Assembly: GCA_047601145.1 (NCBI GenBank) | Contig: JASGJW010000002.1 | Coordinates: 372,001-436,000 of the forward strand | DNA from: UBA7672 sp047601145 | GTDB lineage: Bacteria > Pseudomonadota > Alphaproteobacteria > Caulobacterales > Hyphomonadaceae | Reading direction: 5' to 3' | DNA: 64,000 nt | Shown here: piece after piece, positions 52,685 to 61,708 of the stretch | How positions within the stretch are numbered: the first letter of the stretch is position 1 | How the letters are laid out: the number at the start of each line of letters is the position of its first letter | The notes under the pieces: model-generated | The model's input: only the letters and a program-made list of their open reading frames with translations | The model's database searches: none | What the model was told of the DNA's origin: nothing | Made by a program: the position numbers and the translations under genes

Positions 52685-54160
52685 ATGCAGATCAAGTTTT
52701 CCGCGGAACCCACCGGCGATGCCGTCGCCTACCTCGCCTACGAGGGCGACAAGGGTGTGGAGTTCGCATCCGACCTCGACAAGGCGTCCGAAACGGCCAT
52801 CCGCCGGGCGATTTCCGCCGGCCCGTTCAAGGGGGGAGCCGGGCAGGTCATCGAGATCCTGGCGCCGGATTTCTCCGATGCGACGCGCGTACTGGTCGTG
52901 GGTGTCGGCAAGAAATCGGCTGTGAGCGAACTGGGCTGGCAGAAGGCTGCGGCCTCGCTTGTGAAGCGCCTGTTGACGGGCGGGGCGAAGGCGCTCGCCA
53001 TCGTCGGTGCGGCTGACCGGGGTGTCGCGGCGAACCTCGCCTTCGGCGCGCGTCTGGCGGCTTACCGCTTCGACCAGTACCGCCTGAACCTCAAGACCGA
53101 GAAGAAGCCGACGCTGACCAGCGTTTCCGTCGTGACCGACAGCGCCGCGGGCGCGCGGTCCGACTACGCTCCGCTGGCCGCCAAGGCCGAAGGCATCGAG
53201 CTGGCCCGCAATCTCGTTTCCGAGCCGCCAAACGTGCTGCACCCGGAAAGCTATGCCGACCGCATCCAGGAACTCGCCGAACTCGGCCTCGAGATCGAAG
53301 TGCTCGACGTCGCTGCGATGACCAAGCTCGGCATGGGCTCGCTGCTTGGCGTTGGCCAGGGCTCGGTGCGCGGATCGCGTCTCGTCGTCATGAAATGGAT
53401 GGGCGGCAAGGACAAAAAGGCCGCTCCGGTTGCGCTTATCGGCAAGGGCGTGACGTTCGACACGGGCGGTATCTCGCTGAAGCCGGGCCCAGGCATGCAG
53501 GACATGAAAGGCGACATGGGCGGTTCGGCCGCCGTCGTCGGCGCGATGATGGCGATCGCCAAGCGTAAGGCCAAGGCGAACGTCGTCGGCCTCATCGGCC
53601 TCGTCGAGAACATGCCTGACGGCAATGCGCAGCGCCCGGGGGACATCGTGCGTTCTGCCGCCGGCAAGACCATCGAGATCCAGAACACCGACGCAGAAGG
53701 CCGGCTGGTTCTGTGCGACGTCCTCTGGTACGCGCAGAAGAAGTTCAACCCGAAGGCCATGGTTGATCTTGCGACCCTCACCGGCGCGATCATCATCTCG
53801 CTCGGCAACGAGCATGCGGGCGTGTTCTCGAACAGCGACGATCTCGTTGCGAAGCTGACGGCCGCCGGTAAGGCCGAGGGCGAGCCGATCTGGCGCCTGC
53901 CGCTTGGCCCGGGTTACGACAGGCAGATCGATTCTGAATTCGCCGACATGCGGAACATCGGCAACGCAGGTAATGCCGGGTCGATCACGGCTGCGCAGTT
54001 CCTGCAGCGCTTCATCGACGATGGCCGCGCCTGGGCGCACCTCGATATCGCAGGCACGGCATGGAAGCCGGGCAATGACAACCCGCTGGAGCCGACCTGG
54101 GCCACCGGCTGGGGCGTGCGCATTCTCGACCGGCTTATCGCCGACAACTACGAGGACTAG
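52685..54160 (+). CDS. pepA: Leucyl aminopeptidase
   Basis: M17 dizinc aminopeptidase of 491 residues that trims N-terminal residues. The active-site blocks are intact: GKGVTFDTGGISLKPGPGM, MKGDMGGSAAVVGAM, NMPDGNAQRPGD and the family signature NTDAEGRLVLCDVLWY. The N-terminal 150 residues form the usual variable domain. It is divergent from lptF and followed by holC after 3 bases, a conserved pepA-holC link. The start ATG 52685 is preceded only by weak purine-rich sequence. Confidence 0.97.
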   Translation: MQIKFSAEPTGDAVAYLAYEGDKGVEFASDLDKASETAIRRAISAGPFKGGAGQVIEILAPDFSDATRVLVVGVGKKSAVSELGWQKAAASLVKRLLTGGAKALAIVGAADRGVAANLAFGARLAAYRFDQYRLNLKTEKKPTLTSVSVVTDSAAGARSDYAPLAAKAEGIELARNLVSEPPNVLHPESYADRIQELAELGLEIEVLDVAAMTKLGMGSLLGVGQGSVRGSRLVVMKWMGGKDKKAAPVALIGKGVTFDTGGISLKPGPGMQDMKGDMGGSAAVVGAMMAIAKRKAKANVVGLIGLVENMPDGNAQRPGDIVRSAAGKTIEIQNTDAEGRLVLCDVLWYAQKKFNPKAMVDLATLTGAIIISLGNEHAGVFSNSDDLVAKLTAAGKAEGEPIWRLPLGPGYDRQIDSEFADMRNIGNAGNAGSITAAQFLQRFIDDGRAWAHLDIAGTAWKPGNDNPLEPTWATGWGVRILDRLIADNYED

Positions 54161-54163
54161 GGG

Positions 54164-54634
54164 ATGGCGGCCGCGGAGTGGTGGTTCTACCACATCGAGC
54201 ATACCTCGCTCGACGCGGCCATCGCCCCGCTGATCGAGAAATGCCTCGAGCGCAAATGGCGCGTGGTTGTCGTCGGGCATGACGAAACGCTCGAACGCCT
54301 GAACAAGGGATTGTGGACCTACCGGGAGGACTCCTTCCTCCCGCATGGTCGCGCCCGCGCGGACGCTGCGAAGCATCCTGTGCTGCTATCGACTGAAGCT
54401 GTTGCAACCAACGGCGCGAAGGTGGCGCTGCTGCTGGATGGCTCCGATACCGCAGCTGAAGAATTCGAGCGCGTGATGGTGGTGTTCGACGGTGGCGACG
54501 AGATTGCCCGCAGCAAGGCGCGTCAGCAATACAAGGCGGCGACGGATGGCGGCGTTGCCGCACGCTATTTCCAACAGGAACGCGGTGGCGGCTGGAAAGA
54601 GTTCAAGCGGCCCGAAGGCTCGCCGCAGGCCTAG
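54164..54634 (+). CDS. holC: DNA polymerase III chi subunit
   Basis: A 156-residue HolC protein. EWWFYHIEHTSLDAAIAPLI at the start and the central VLLSTEAVATNGAKVALLLD and VMVVFDGGDEIARSKARQQY match the chi fold, which links the clamp loader to SSB at replication forks. It begins 3 bp after pepA. Its stop overlaps that of the convergent patatin gene (CTAG). Confidence 0.92.
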   Translation: MAAAEWWFYHIEHTSLDAAIAPLIEKCLERKWRVVVVGHDETLERLNKGLWTYREDSFLPHGRARADAAKHPVLLSTEAVATNGAKVALLLDGSDTAAEEFERVMVVFDGGDEIARSKARQQYKAATDGGVAARYFQQERGGGWKEFKRPEGSPQA

Positions 54635-56424
54635 TCGGCTGTGGCGACCACGTTGCGCTGAATGATCTGGGCCAGCGGGCCGCGCACGTCAGCGAGGGCC
54701 TGCTTCATCGACTCATAGCCTTCTTCAACCGTTGCATCGTATTTCTTCCAGTCGCGCAGTTCGACGCCGTTGAGTTCCGGCGCGATCAGGATGTCCGTGA
54801 TGCTGCGGTGCTGGTTAGGATTGATCGACACAGTGGCGGCGCGCATCAGCAGGTTGGCGATGGGTGGGGCGGTCTTGAGGCCGTGCTTCATCGTCCAGCC
54901 GAAGAAGCCGGGCGGGTTGATGAAGTCGTCCGCCGACAGGCCTTCCGGCGCGGCTGCGACATCTACGCCGATGATGCGGCCACGATGGACTTCGCGCATC
55001 ACATCGACCGGGAAGTTGTTGAGCACGGCGCCGTCGACCAGCACCTGACGGTCGGAGACGACGGGCGGCAGGATGCCGGGGAGCGAGATCGTCGCACGCA
55101 GCGCATCGCGCAGCAGGCCCTGTGTGTGGACCTGGAACGACCCCTGCGTGAGATTGGTCGACACCGCGAAGAACGGGGTGTGCAGGTCCTCGATCAGGTG
55201 GTCGTCGAAATGCTCCTTCAGGCGTGCGTCCACCTTGTGGCCCTTCACAAGGCCGACAACTGGCAGACGATAATCCGATAGCGGGTTGGTTTCGACGAAG
55301 GCTTTGCGGATGCGACTGTCGAGCTCGTCATCGCTCCAGCCGAGGGCGAGGCCGGCGCCGACGATTGCGCCCATGGAAGCGCCGCCGATGAAGTCTATCG
55401 GGCAGTTGGCCTCGCGCAGGGCGCGGATCACGCCTATATGGGCATAAGCGCGTGCGCCGCCGCCGGAGAGCACAAGGCCGACCGACTTGCCGGCCATGGT
55501 TCGGGCGAGACGACGCGTATCTTCCTCGTCCATGCCGCGCCAGTGAAAGACGCGGGTGGCTTCGGCGGCCTGGGTCCAGTCGGCCGTGGTCGTCGCCGGA
55601 CGATCGGCGCCGTGGCTGAGCAGGACAAGGTCGACGAGGCGGAATTGGCGTGCGACTGAGGAGTCATCCGGCAGGAGCGGGCGCGACGGGCGTGCATCCT
55701 GCCGCGCGAACAGCCAGATGCGATCCGAATGGCGCTGGGTCATCTTGAACCAAGGCGTGTCGCCGATGGTCGCCAGCAACATGACGATGTCGTTGCGTGT
55801 CTCCAGTTCGTCGAAATAGCTCGCCGGCATGCCGGCGGCTTCCTCACCGACAACGGCGACGCGCAGGCCCATCGCCTGTAACGCGGAAGACAGCGCCTTG
55901 GCGCGCAGCTTGAGGTCGATGGTGGGCGAGGTCGCCAGCAGGCCGAACACGCGCGGCTCGGAGCGATTGTTCTTTTTCCGCGCCTGCCGCATGCGGATCA
56001 TGATGAGGCGCGTGAGGCGTTCAAGGATGAGCGGATCGGATTTCACCAGCTGCATGAAGCCGGTGCGGGACATGGACAGGAGCTCGGTATCGCGCAGGGC
56101 GTAGACTGCGTTCTCGTGCGGCTCGCCGGCGATCATGGACATTTCGCCGACCGGCTCTCCGGCGCGGATGTGGCCCAGCAGTTCCATGTTGCCGGACTGG
56201 CCGACGCGGAAAGCGCCCAGGGAACCGGACAGGACGAAGTAGATCTGGTCGGACGGCTCGCCCGGTCCGAACAGCTGCCAGCCGCCTGGAAGGCCGAAGT
56301 ATTTCGTCTCTTTCTCAGCTGCTTTCAGGGCGCGCGCCGGCGCATCCCTCAGGAAGGGCACCGACTTCAGCGTCGGAAGCAGCGGCGGCAGTTCCACCAC
56401 TTTGTCTTTCGTCCTCAAGCCCAT
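54631..56424 (-). CDS. Patatin-like phospholipase with N-terminal cyclic nucleotide-binding domain
   Basis: A 597-residue NTE-like protein. A CNBD-like domain occupies about 25-140 (WQLFGPGEPSDQIYFVLSGS, RAGEPVGEMSMIAGEPHENA). A middle linker region precedes the patatin hydrolase (about 312-520) with glycine-rich oxyanion motif LSGGGARAYAHIG (319-331), nucleophile elbow GASMG with Ser350, and the catalytic Asp in DGAVLNNFPVD (DGG is usual; here DGA). It should cleave phospholipid or lysophospholipid acyl esters. The CNBD could gate activity by nucleotide or just fold-sense, but ligand residues were not checked. Start ATG 56424. Confidence 0.9.
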   Translation of the reverse strand: MGLRTKDKVVELPPLLPTLKSVPFLRDAPARALKAAEKETKYFGLPGGWQLFGPGEPSDQIYFVLSGSLGAFRVGQSGNMELLGHIRAGEPVGEMSMIAGEPHENAVYALRDTELLSMSRTGFMQLVKSDPLILERLTRLIMIRMRQARKKNNRSEPRVFGLLATSPTIDLKLRAKALSSALQAMGLRVAVVGEEAAGMPASYFDELETRNDIVMLLATIGDTPWFKMTQRHSDRIWLFARQDARPSRPLLPDDSSVARQFRLVDLVLLSHGADRPATTTADWTQAAEATRVFHWRGMDEEDTRRLARTMAGKSVGLVLSGGGARAYAHIGVIRALREANCPIDFIGGASMGAIVGAGLALGWSDDELDSRIRKAFVETNPLSDYRLPVVGLVKGHKVDARLKEHFDDHLIEDLHTPFFAVSTNLTQGSFQVHTQGLLRDALRATISLPGILPPVVSDRQVLVDGAVLNNFPVDVMREVHRGRIIGVDVAAAPEGLSADDFINPPGFFGWTMKHGLKTAPPIANLLMRAATVSINPNQHRSITDILIAPELNGVELRDWKKYDATVEEGYESMKQALADVRGPLAQIIQRNVVATAD

Positions 56425-56584
56425 GGGGTCTACCCGGCCCGATAAATTAGCCCGCTCCGATCACAAACATAACGCACAACCTTGAAAGAAAGGTTCGAGT
56501 GCCTTGTTTGCAGCTGCACTCCGTCTTGCCACCTACCCCTTCGCTGACCTTAATGCCGGGAATCATCAGGCACGGCGGGGCGCA

Positions 56585-58207
56585 ATGGCGCGACTTCATA
56601 CTCAGGTAAGCTCTTCAACCGAGCGCTTTCAAGGCAATGCTGCTGCAATGCAGCGGCTTGTGAACGAGCTTCAGGCGAAGACTGCAAAGGCTGCACTTGG
56701 CGGTCCGGAGAGTTCGCGGACGCGGCACGCCGCCCGGGGAAAACTCCTCCCGCGGGAACGGGTCGAGCAGCTGGTCGATCCAGCCTCACCCTTCCTGGAG
56801 CTGTCGCCACTCGCTGCGGAAGGCATGTATGATGGCGAGGCGCCGGCCGCCGGGGTCATCACCGGCATCGGCCGGGTGTCCGGTCGCGAATGTGTCATCG
56901 TCTGCAACGACGCCACGGTGAAGGGCGGAGCGTATTTCCCGGTCACCGTGAAAAAGCACCTGCGCGCCCAGGAAGTGGCGATCGAGAACAATCTGCCATG
57001 CGTCTATCTGGTCGACTCGGGCGGCGCGAACCTGCCGCACCAGTCGGAGGTGTTCCCCGACCGCGAACACTTCGGCCGCATCTTCTACAATCAGGCCAAC
57101 ATGAGCGCGCGGGGCATCCCGCAGGTCGCGGCCGTTATGGGCTCGTGCACCGCCGGCGGCGCCTACGTCCCGGCGATGTCGGACGAGACCGTCATCGTCC
57201 GCAAGCAGGGAACCATCTTCCTCGGCGGGCCGCCGCTGGTGAAGGCGGCGACGGGCGAGATCATCTCGGCAGAAGACCTTGGCGGCGCCGATGTGCACGC
57301 TCGCCGCTCGGGCGTTGCGGATCACTACGCCGCCAATGATAGTCACGCGCTCCAGATGGTCCGCGACATCGTCAAGAACTTCAACCGGCCGAAGCGCATC
57401 CATCTCGATGCCGTCGCGCCGCGCGATCCGGCCTACGATCCCACCGAACTCGACGGCGTGATCCCAACGGATGTTCGCGAGCCCTATGATGTCCGCGAAG
57501 TAATCGCCCGCCTCGTCGACGGCTCGGAGTTCGACGAGTTCAAGAAGCTCTATGGCGAAACGCTGGTCACGGGCTTCGCCCACCTCAACGGCCTGCCGAT
57601 CGGCATACTCGCCAACAACGGCATCCTGTTCTCCGAAAGCGCCCAGAAGGCTGCGCACTTCATTCAGCTCTGCGACCAGCGGGGCATTCCGCTGGTCTTC
57701 CTGCAGAACATCACTGGCTTCATGGTAGGCTCGAAATACGAGGCCGGCGGCATCGCGAAGGACGGCGCCAAGATGGTGACCGCCGTCGCCACCGCGCGCG
57801 TGCCAAAATTCACCATCGTCATCGGCGGCAGCTATGGCGCGGGCAATTACGGCATGTGCGGACGGGCATATTCGCCCCGCTTTCTCTTCATGTGGCCCAA
57901 CGCCCGCATCTCCGTCATGGGGGGCGAACAGGCGGCCAGCGTGCTCGCGACGGTCAAGCGCGATGCGATGGAGGCGAAAGGCGAGACCTGGGCGGCGGAA
58001 GCCGAAGCCAAGTTCAAGGCCCCGATCCGCGATCTCTACGAACGCGAAGGCTCGCCCTACTTCTCGACCGCCCGCCTCTGGGACGACGGGGTCATCGCCC
58101 CGTCCGACACGCGCCGCGTGTTGAGCCTCGCCCTGTCGGCCTCGCTCAACGCGCCACACGGCCGCCCGGCGGATCGCGATCCGGCGTTCGGCGTTTTCAG
58201 GATGTAG
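56585..58207 (+). CDS. mccB: Methylcrotonoyl-CoA carboxylase beta (carboxyltransferase) subunit
   Basis: A 540-residue biotin-dependent carboxyltransferase of the leucine pathway. ARGKLLPRERVEQLVDPASP opens the domain; NDATVKGGAYFPVTVKKHLR, VDSGGANLPHQSEVFPDREH, FLGGPPLVKAATGE and GSYGAGNYGMCGRAYSPRFL are characteristic of MCC-beta. ATG 56585 (MARLHTQVS) is preferred to ATG 56504 because it starts where the family starts. Its partner alpha subunit is at 62545, and a kinase, hydratase and membrane proteins lie between. Propionyl-CoA carboxylase beta is the alternative but lacks the GGAYFP pattern. Confidence 0.93.
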   Translation: MARLHTQVSSSTERFQGNAAAMQRLVNELQAKTAKAALGGPESSRTRHAARGKLLPRERVEQLVDPASPFLELSPLAAEGMYDGEAPAAGVITGIGRVSGRECVIVCNDATVKGGAYFPVTVKKHLRAQEVAIENNLPCVYLVDSGGANLPHQSEVFPDREHFGRIFYNQANMSARGIPQVAAVMGSCTAGGAYVPAMSDETVIVRKQGTIFLGGPPLVKAATGEIISAEDLGGADVHARRSGVADHYAANDSHALQMVRDIVKNFNRPKRIHLDAVAPRDPAYDPTELDGVIPTDVREPYDVREVIARLVDGSEFDEFKKLYGETLVTGFAHLNGLPIGILANNGILFSESAQKAAHFIQLCDQRGIPLVFLQNITGFMVGSKYEAGGIAKDGAKMVTAVATARVPKFTIVIGGSYGAGNYGMCGRAYSPRFLFMWPNARISVMGGEQAASVLATVKRDAMEAKGETWAAEAEAKFKAPIRDLYEREGSPYFSTARLWDDGVIAPSDTRRVLSLALSASLNAPHGRPADRDPAFGVFRM

Positions 58208-58221
58208 CTCTTTGTGACGCC

Positions 58222-59025
58222 ATGAATCGCGACGCCCTCAATGCGCTTGACCAGACGGTGGCGGCCGCGCGGGACCGCAAGCGGGGGCCGGTTGCGATTG
58301 TCGGCGTGGCGGGGCCGCAGGGGTCGGGCAAGACGACGCTTGTGCGCGCCTATGTGTCCGCCCATCCGGGCGTGGCGCATTTCTCGATTGATGACGTCTA
58401 TCTGCGCAAGCGCGATCGGCTGAAGCTGGCGCACGAAGTCCATCCGCTGTTCGCCACGCGCGGGCCGCCGGGAACGCACGATATCCAGCTGTTCAACGAA
58501 ACCCTCACGGCGCTCGAGTGCGCACAGCCGGACTGGCAGGTTGCGCTTCCTGCTTTCGACAAGGTCGCTGACGACCGCATCCCCGGCGAGCGCTGGCCCG
58601 TCTTCCGTGGCGCGCCGGATGTGATCCTTGTCGACGGATGGTGCATCGGCGCCATCACTCAGGACGCGCAGGCGCTGGACAGGCCGATCAACAAGCTCGA
58701 GATGAACGAGGATGTCGCCGGAACCTGGCGCCGGCACGCCAACGCCCAGCTCGGATGGGACTACCGCATCGCCTTTGCCCGGATCGACGCCATCCTGCAC
58801 ATGCGTGCGCCCGATTTCGACATCGTCCAGGACTGGCGCTGCCAGCAGGAGGAGGGCCTTCTCGGCCGCCCCCTCACGCCGGCCGACCGCGAGCGCATCG
58901 GCCATTTCGTTCAGCACTACGAGCGCATCACCCGTCACATGATGGACGGCGGCCGCCGGGCCGATGTCGAGGTCCAACTCGATACACGGCGCAATGTGAC
59001 CGAGGTCAAACGCATCGGCGCGTGA
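58222..59025 (+). CDS. P-loop kinase related to D-glycerate 3-kinase
   Basis: A 267-residue P-loop kinase of the GLYK/YggC-like group. The Walker A is GVAGPQGSGKTTLVRAYVS (around 29-47), followed by HFSIDDVYLRKRDRLKLAHE, the substrate loop GPPGTHDIQLFNETL and the Walker B-like DVILVDGWCIGA, all as in D-glycerate 3-kinase. Substrate is not certain. It lies 14 bp after mccB and 46 bp before the hydratase, in a leucine-catabolism cluster where a glycerate kinase has no obvious job. Confidence 0.85.
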   Translation: MNRDALNALDQTVAAARDRKRGPVAIVGVAGPQGSGKTTLVRAYVSAHPGVAHFSIDDVYLRKRDRLKLAHEVHPLFATRGPPGTHDIQLFNETLTALECAQPDWQVALPAFDKVADDRIPGERWPVFRGAPDVILVDGWCIGAITQDAQALDRPINKLEMNEDVAGTWRRHANAQLGWDYRIAFARIDAILHMRAPDFDIVQDWRCQQEEGLLGRPLTPADRERIGHFVQHYERITRHMMDGGRRADVEVQLDTRRNVTEVKRIGA

Positions 59026-59071
59026 CGTGGGCCTGTCCGGGGTCTACATCACTACAAAACGGAGTTCTCCC

Positions 59072-59863
59072 ATGGCGTATGAAAACATCCTCCTCGACGT
59101 GTCGCCGGAGGGCACTGCCGTCCTGACGCTCAACCGGCCGCAGAAGCGCAACGCGTTCAACGCCGAGGTCATCGCAGAAATGACCGATGCGTTCGAGACG
59201 CTGTCCAAGAACCCGGAATGCCGCCTCGTTCTGATCCGCGGCAATGGCCCGGTCTTCTCCGCCGGCGCGGATCTCGAATGGATGCGCGCCGCGCAGCATT
59301 ATTCGACCAGCGAGAACGAGGAGGATGCGCTCGGCATGGCTGAGATGCTGCGCCGTCTGTTCGAACTGCCGCAGGCAACCATCGCCATTCTGCACGGCGC
59401 CGCCATGGCTGGCGCGTGCGGCATCGCTGCCGCCTGCGACATCGCCATCGCCCGCAAAGGCACGATCTTCTCGTTCTCCGAAGTTAAGCTGGGCATCCTC
59501 CCGGCCACCATCTCGCCCTACATCGTCAATGCCATCGGTGCGCGCTGGGCGCGTACGCTGTTCGTCACGGCGGAGCGTTTCGAGGCGGATGTCGCCGCCA
59601 GGATCGGCCTCATCAATCACGAGGTCGAGGACGAGGACGCGATGGAGAAGCTGGTCGAGCACTATGCAGACCTCGTCTATGCGGCATCCCCCGCCGCCAT
59701 CGCCGACACCAAGGCGCTCGTTTCCGACGTGACTGGCGAAGTGATCGACGCCAGCCTTGGTCGCATGACGGCCAAGCGTCTCGCCCATCGCCGTGTCAGC
59801 GATCAGGGCAAGGAAGGCCTCGCCGCCTTCCTCGAAAAGCGCAAGCCGAACTGGGCGCGTTAA
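59072..59863 (+). CDS. liuC: Enoyl-CoA hydratase/isomerase, probable methylglutaconyl-CoA hydratase
   Basis: A 263-residue crotonase. GPVFSAGADLEWMRAAQHYS is the CoA/oxyanion hole; AAMAGACGIAAACDIAIARK and FSEVKLGILPATISPYIVNA give the active site and match methylglutaconyl-CoA hydratases, which have the (I/L)PA-ISPYV-AIG sequence. With mccB and mccA it would convert 3-methylcrotonyl-CoA carboxylation product to HMG-CoA. ATG 59072 has GGAG 8 bases upstream and is preferred to 59027. It is followed 33 bp later by DUF817. Confidence 0.88.
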   Translation: MAYENILLDVSPEGTAVLTLNRPQKRNAFNAEVIAEMTDAFETLSKNPECRLVLIRGNGPVFSAGADLEWMRAAQHYSTSENEEDALGMAEMLRRLFELPQATIAILHGAAMAGACGIAAACDIAIARKGTIFSFSEVKLGILPATISPYIVNAIGARWARTLFVTAERFEADVAARIGLINHEVEDEDAMEKLVEHYADLVYAASPAAIADTKALVSDVTGEVIDASLGRMTAKRLAHRRVSDQGKEGLAAFLEKRKPNWAR

Positions 59864-59896
59864 GGTCGCCGGGCGACGAGGGGACTTAAGGGGACG

Positions 59897-60748
59897 ATGT
59901 CGCGCCGCTTGAAGCTCGAAACGTGGCTGCATGCGCGCCGGGAGGCGTGGCGCACCGCCTTCGTGCGCGGCCCGTGGACGACGTTCATCTTCGAGTTCGT
60001 CTCGTTCGGCATCAAGCAGGGGTGGTCCTGCCTGTTCGGCGGGCTGATGCTGGCGTTGCTGGTCCTCAGCTTCATGCTCTATCCGGCCAATGCACCATTC
60101 CCGCGCTATGACTTCGTGACGCTCGCGGCGCTCGGCATCCAGGCCACGATGCTCGCGACGAAGCTGGAAACGTGGGAGGAGGCGCGCGTCATCTTCGCGT
60201 TCCACCTCGTTGGCACGGTGATGGAGATCTTCAAGACCGGCGTCGGCTCGTGGATCTATCCCGAGCCGTCCTTCCTGCGCATCGCGGGCGTGCCGCTGTT
60301 CTCAGGCTTCATGTATGCATCAGTCGGCAGCTATATCGCGCGCTGCTGGCGCATCTTCTCGTTCCGATTTGTGCGGTTTCCTCCGATCTGGGCGCAGGCG
60401 CTCCTGGCGGTCGGCATCTACGCCAACTTCTTCGCGCACCACTACATACCGGACATCCGTATCGCGCTCTTCATCGCCAGCGTCGCGATTTACGGCCCCT
60501 GCATGCTCTACTACCGGCCGGACGAGAAGGAGCGGCCGATGCCGCTCGTCATCGGTCTCGTCCTCGTCGCCCTGTTCATCTGGTTGGCCGAAAACCTCGC
60601 CACTTTCGCCCGCGCCTGGGTCTATCCCAGTCAGAGCGACGGCTGGCATCCGGTTTCGGTGGACAAGCTGGGCTCATGGTACTTGCTGATGATCATCAGC
60701 TTCGTGCTAGTTGCGGCTGTCCACGGCAGGAAGGGACAGGGGTCATGA
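59897..60748 (+). CDS. DUF817 family integral membrane protein
   Basis: A 283-residue polytopic protein with about eight helices and a DUF817 look (FEFVSFGIKQGWSCLFGGLM, GTVMEIFKTGVGSWIYPEPS, FSGFMYASVGSYIARCWR, NFFAHHYIPDIRIALF). Conserved charged and aromatic residues lie in the helices (EIFKTGxGSWxYPE). Function is unknown. The ATGA at 60745-60748 couples it to the next gene. The cluster context suggests neither direct role in leucine catabolism nor excludes one. Confidence 0.9.
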   Translation: MSRRLKLETWLHARREAWRTAFVRGPWTTFIFEFVSFGIKQGWSCLFGGLMLALLVLSFMLYPANAPFPRYDFVTLAALGIQATMLATKLETWEEARVIFAFHLVGTVMEIFKTGVGSWIYPEPSFLRIAGVPLFSGFMYASVGSYIARCWRIFSFRFVRFPPIWAQALLAVGIYANFFAHHYIPDIRIALFIASVAIYGPCMLYYRPDEKERPMPLVIGLVLVALFIWLAENLATFARAWVYPSQSDGWHPVSVDKLGSWYLLMIISFVLVAAVHGRKGQGS

Positions 60749-61707
60749 GTACGGAAGTGGAGGCTGTCGGCGCCGCGGTCACCGCGGGGCTGGCAGCCAG
60801 CATCGTTGATGGCAAAGGCGCCCATGGCGAGGCGACCCACGGCGCCTGCGCCAATTGCGGCGCCCAGCTTTCCGGGAACTACTGCGCGACCTGCGGCCAG
60901 CCTGCACATGTTCACCGCACGCTCGGCCACATGGTGGAGGAGTTTCTCCACGGCCTCCTGCACTTCGACACCCGCGCGTGGCGCACGCTGCCCATGCTCG
61001 TCTTCCGTCCCGGCACGCTCACGCGCGACTACATCCACGGCAAGCGCGCCCGCTATATCTCGCCGCTGGCGATCTTCCTGCTCGCCGTCTTCACAATGTT
61101 CGTGGTGTTCGCCTTCGCGGGCGGCGGCCAGGGCGGGCTTGTCGACGCGAACCATTCCGGGGGCGCGCCCGTCATCAGCGTGAACAAGCAGGCGCCGAAG
61201 GTCGAGGGCGACCCAGAGACGGTCTACGAGGGGATTTCCAAGGCAGTCCGCGATGGCGACTTCGTCGTGAATACGGGCTGGGCCGACTTCGACAAGAAGG
61301 TGATGCACAAGCTCGAGAACCCCGAGCTGGCCGTCTACAAATTCCAGAACGCCGCATACAAGTTCGCCTTCCTGTTGGTGCCGATCTCGCTGCCGTTCGT
61401 GTGGTTGCTGTTCTTCTGGAAGCGCGGCCTCACCCTGTTCGACCACACCGTCTATATTCTCTATTCACTCTCGTTCGTCTCGCTGCTGTTCATCGTGATA
61501 TCGCTGATGGCGGCCTGGCCGCCTGTGGCCGAGTATGCGCCGTTGCTGCTGTTCACGATTCCCGTGCATGCCTTCTTCCAGCTGAAGGGCGGCTACAGCC
61601 TGGGCTGGTTCTCTGCGCTATGGCGCACGCCTGTGTTGATGACGTTCGCGGGAATTGGATTGCTGCTGTTCCTCGTCGCCATCCTGGCCGTGGGGCTGGT
61701 CGGCTAG
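60745..61707 (+). CDS. DUF3667-type zinc-ribbon membrane protein
   Basis: A 320-residue protein. A zinc ribbon (ACANCGAQLSGNYCATCGQP, two CxxC pairs near residues 35-55) is followed by HMVEEFLHGLLHFDTRAWRT, conserved in DUF3667, and by four or five helices (YISPLAIFLLAVFTMFVVFA; FLLVPISLPFVWLLFFW; LLFIVISLMAAWPPV; FAGIGLLLFLVAILAVGLV). ATG 60745 overlaps the DUF817 stop. The zinc ribbon faces the cytosol if the N-terminus is inside (inference). Function unknown. Confidence 0.85.
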   Translation: MSTEVEAVGAAVTAGLAASIVDGKGAHGEATHGACANCGAQLSGNYCATCGQPAHVHRTLGHMVEEFLHGLLHFDTRAWRTLPMLVFRPGTLTRDYIHGKRARYISPLAIFLLAVFTMFVVFAFAGGGQGGLVDANHSGGAPVISVNKQAPKVEGDPETVYEGISKAVRDGDFVVNTGWADFDKKVMHKLENPELAVYKFQNAAYKFAFLLVPISLPFVWLLFFWKRGLTLFDHTVYILYSLSFVSLLFIVISLMAAWPPVAEYAPLLLFTIPVHAFFQLKGGYSLGWFSALWRTPVLMTFAGIGLLLFLVAILAVGLVG

Positions 61708-61708
61708 G

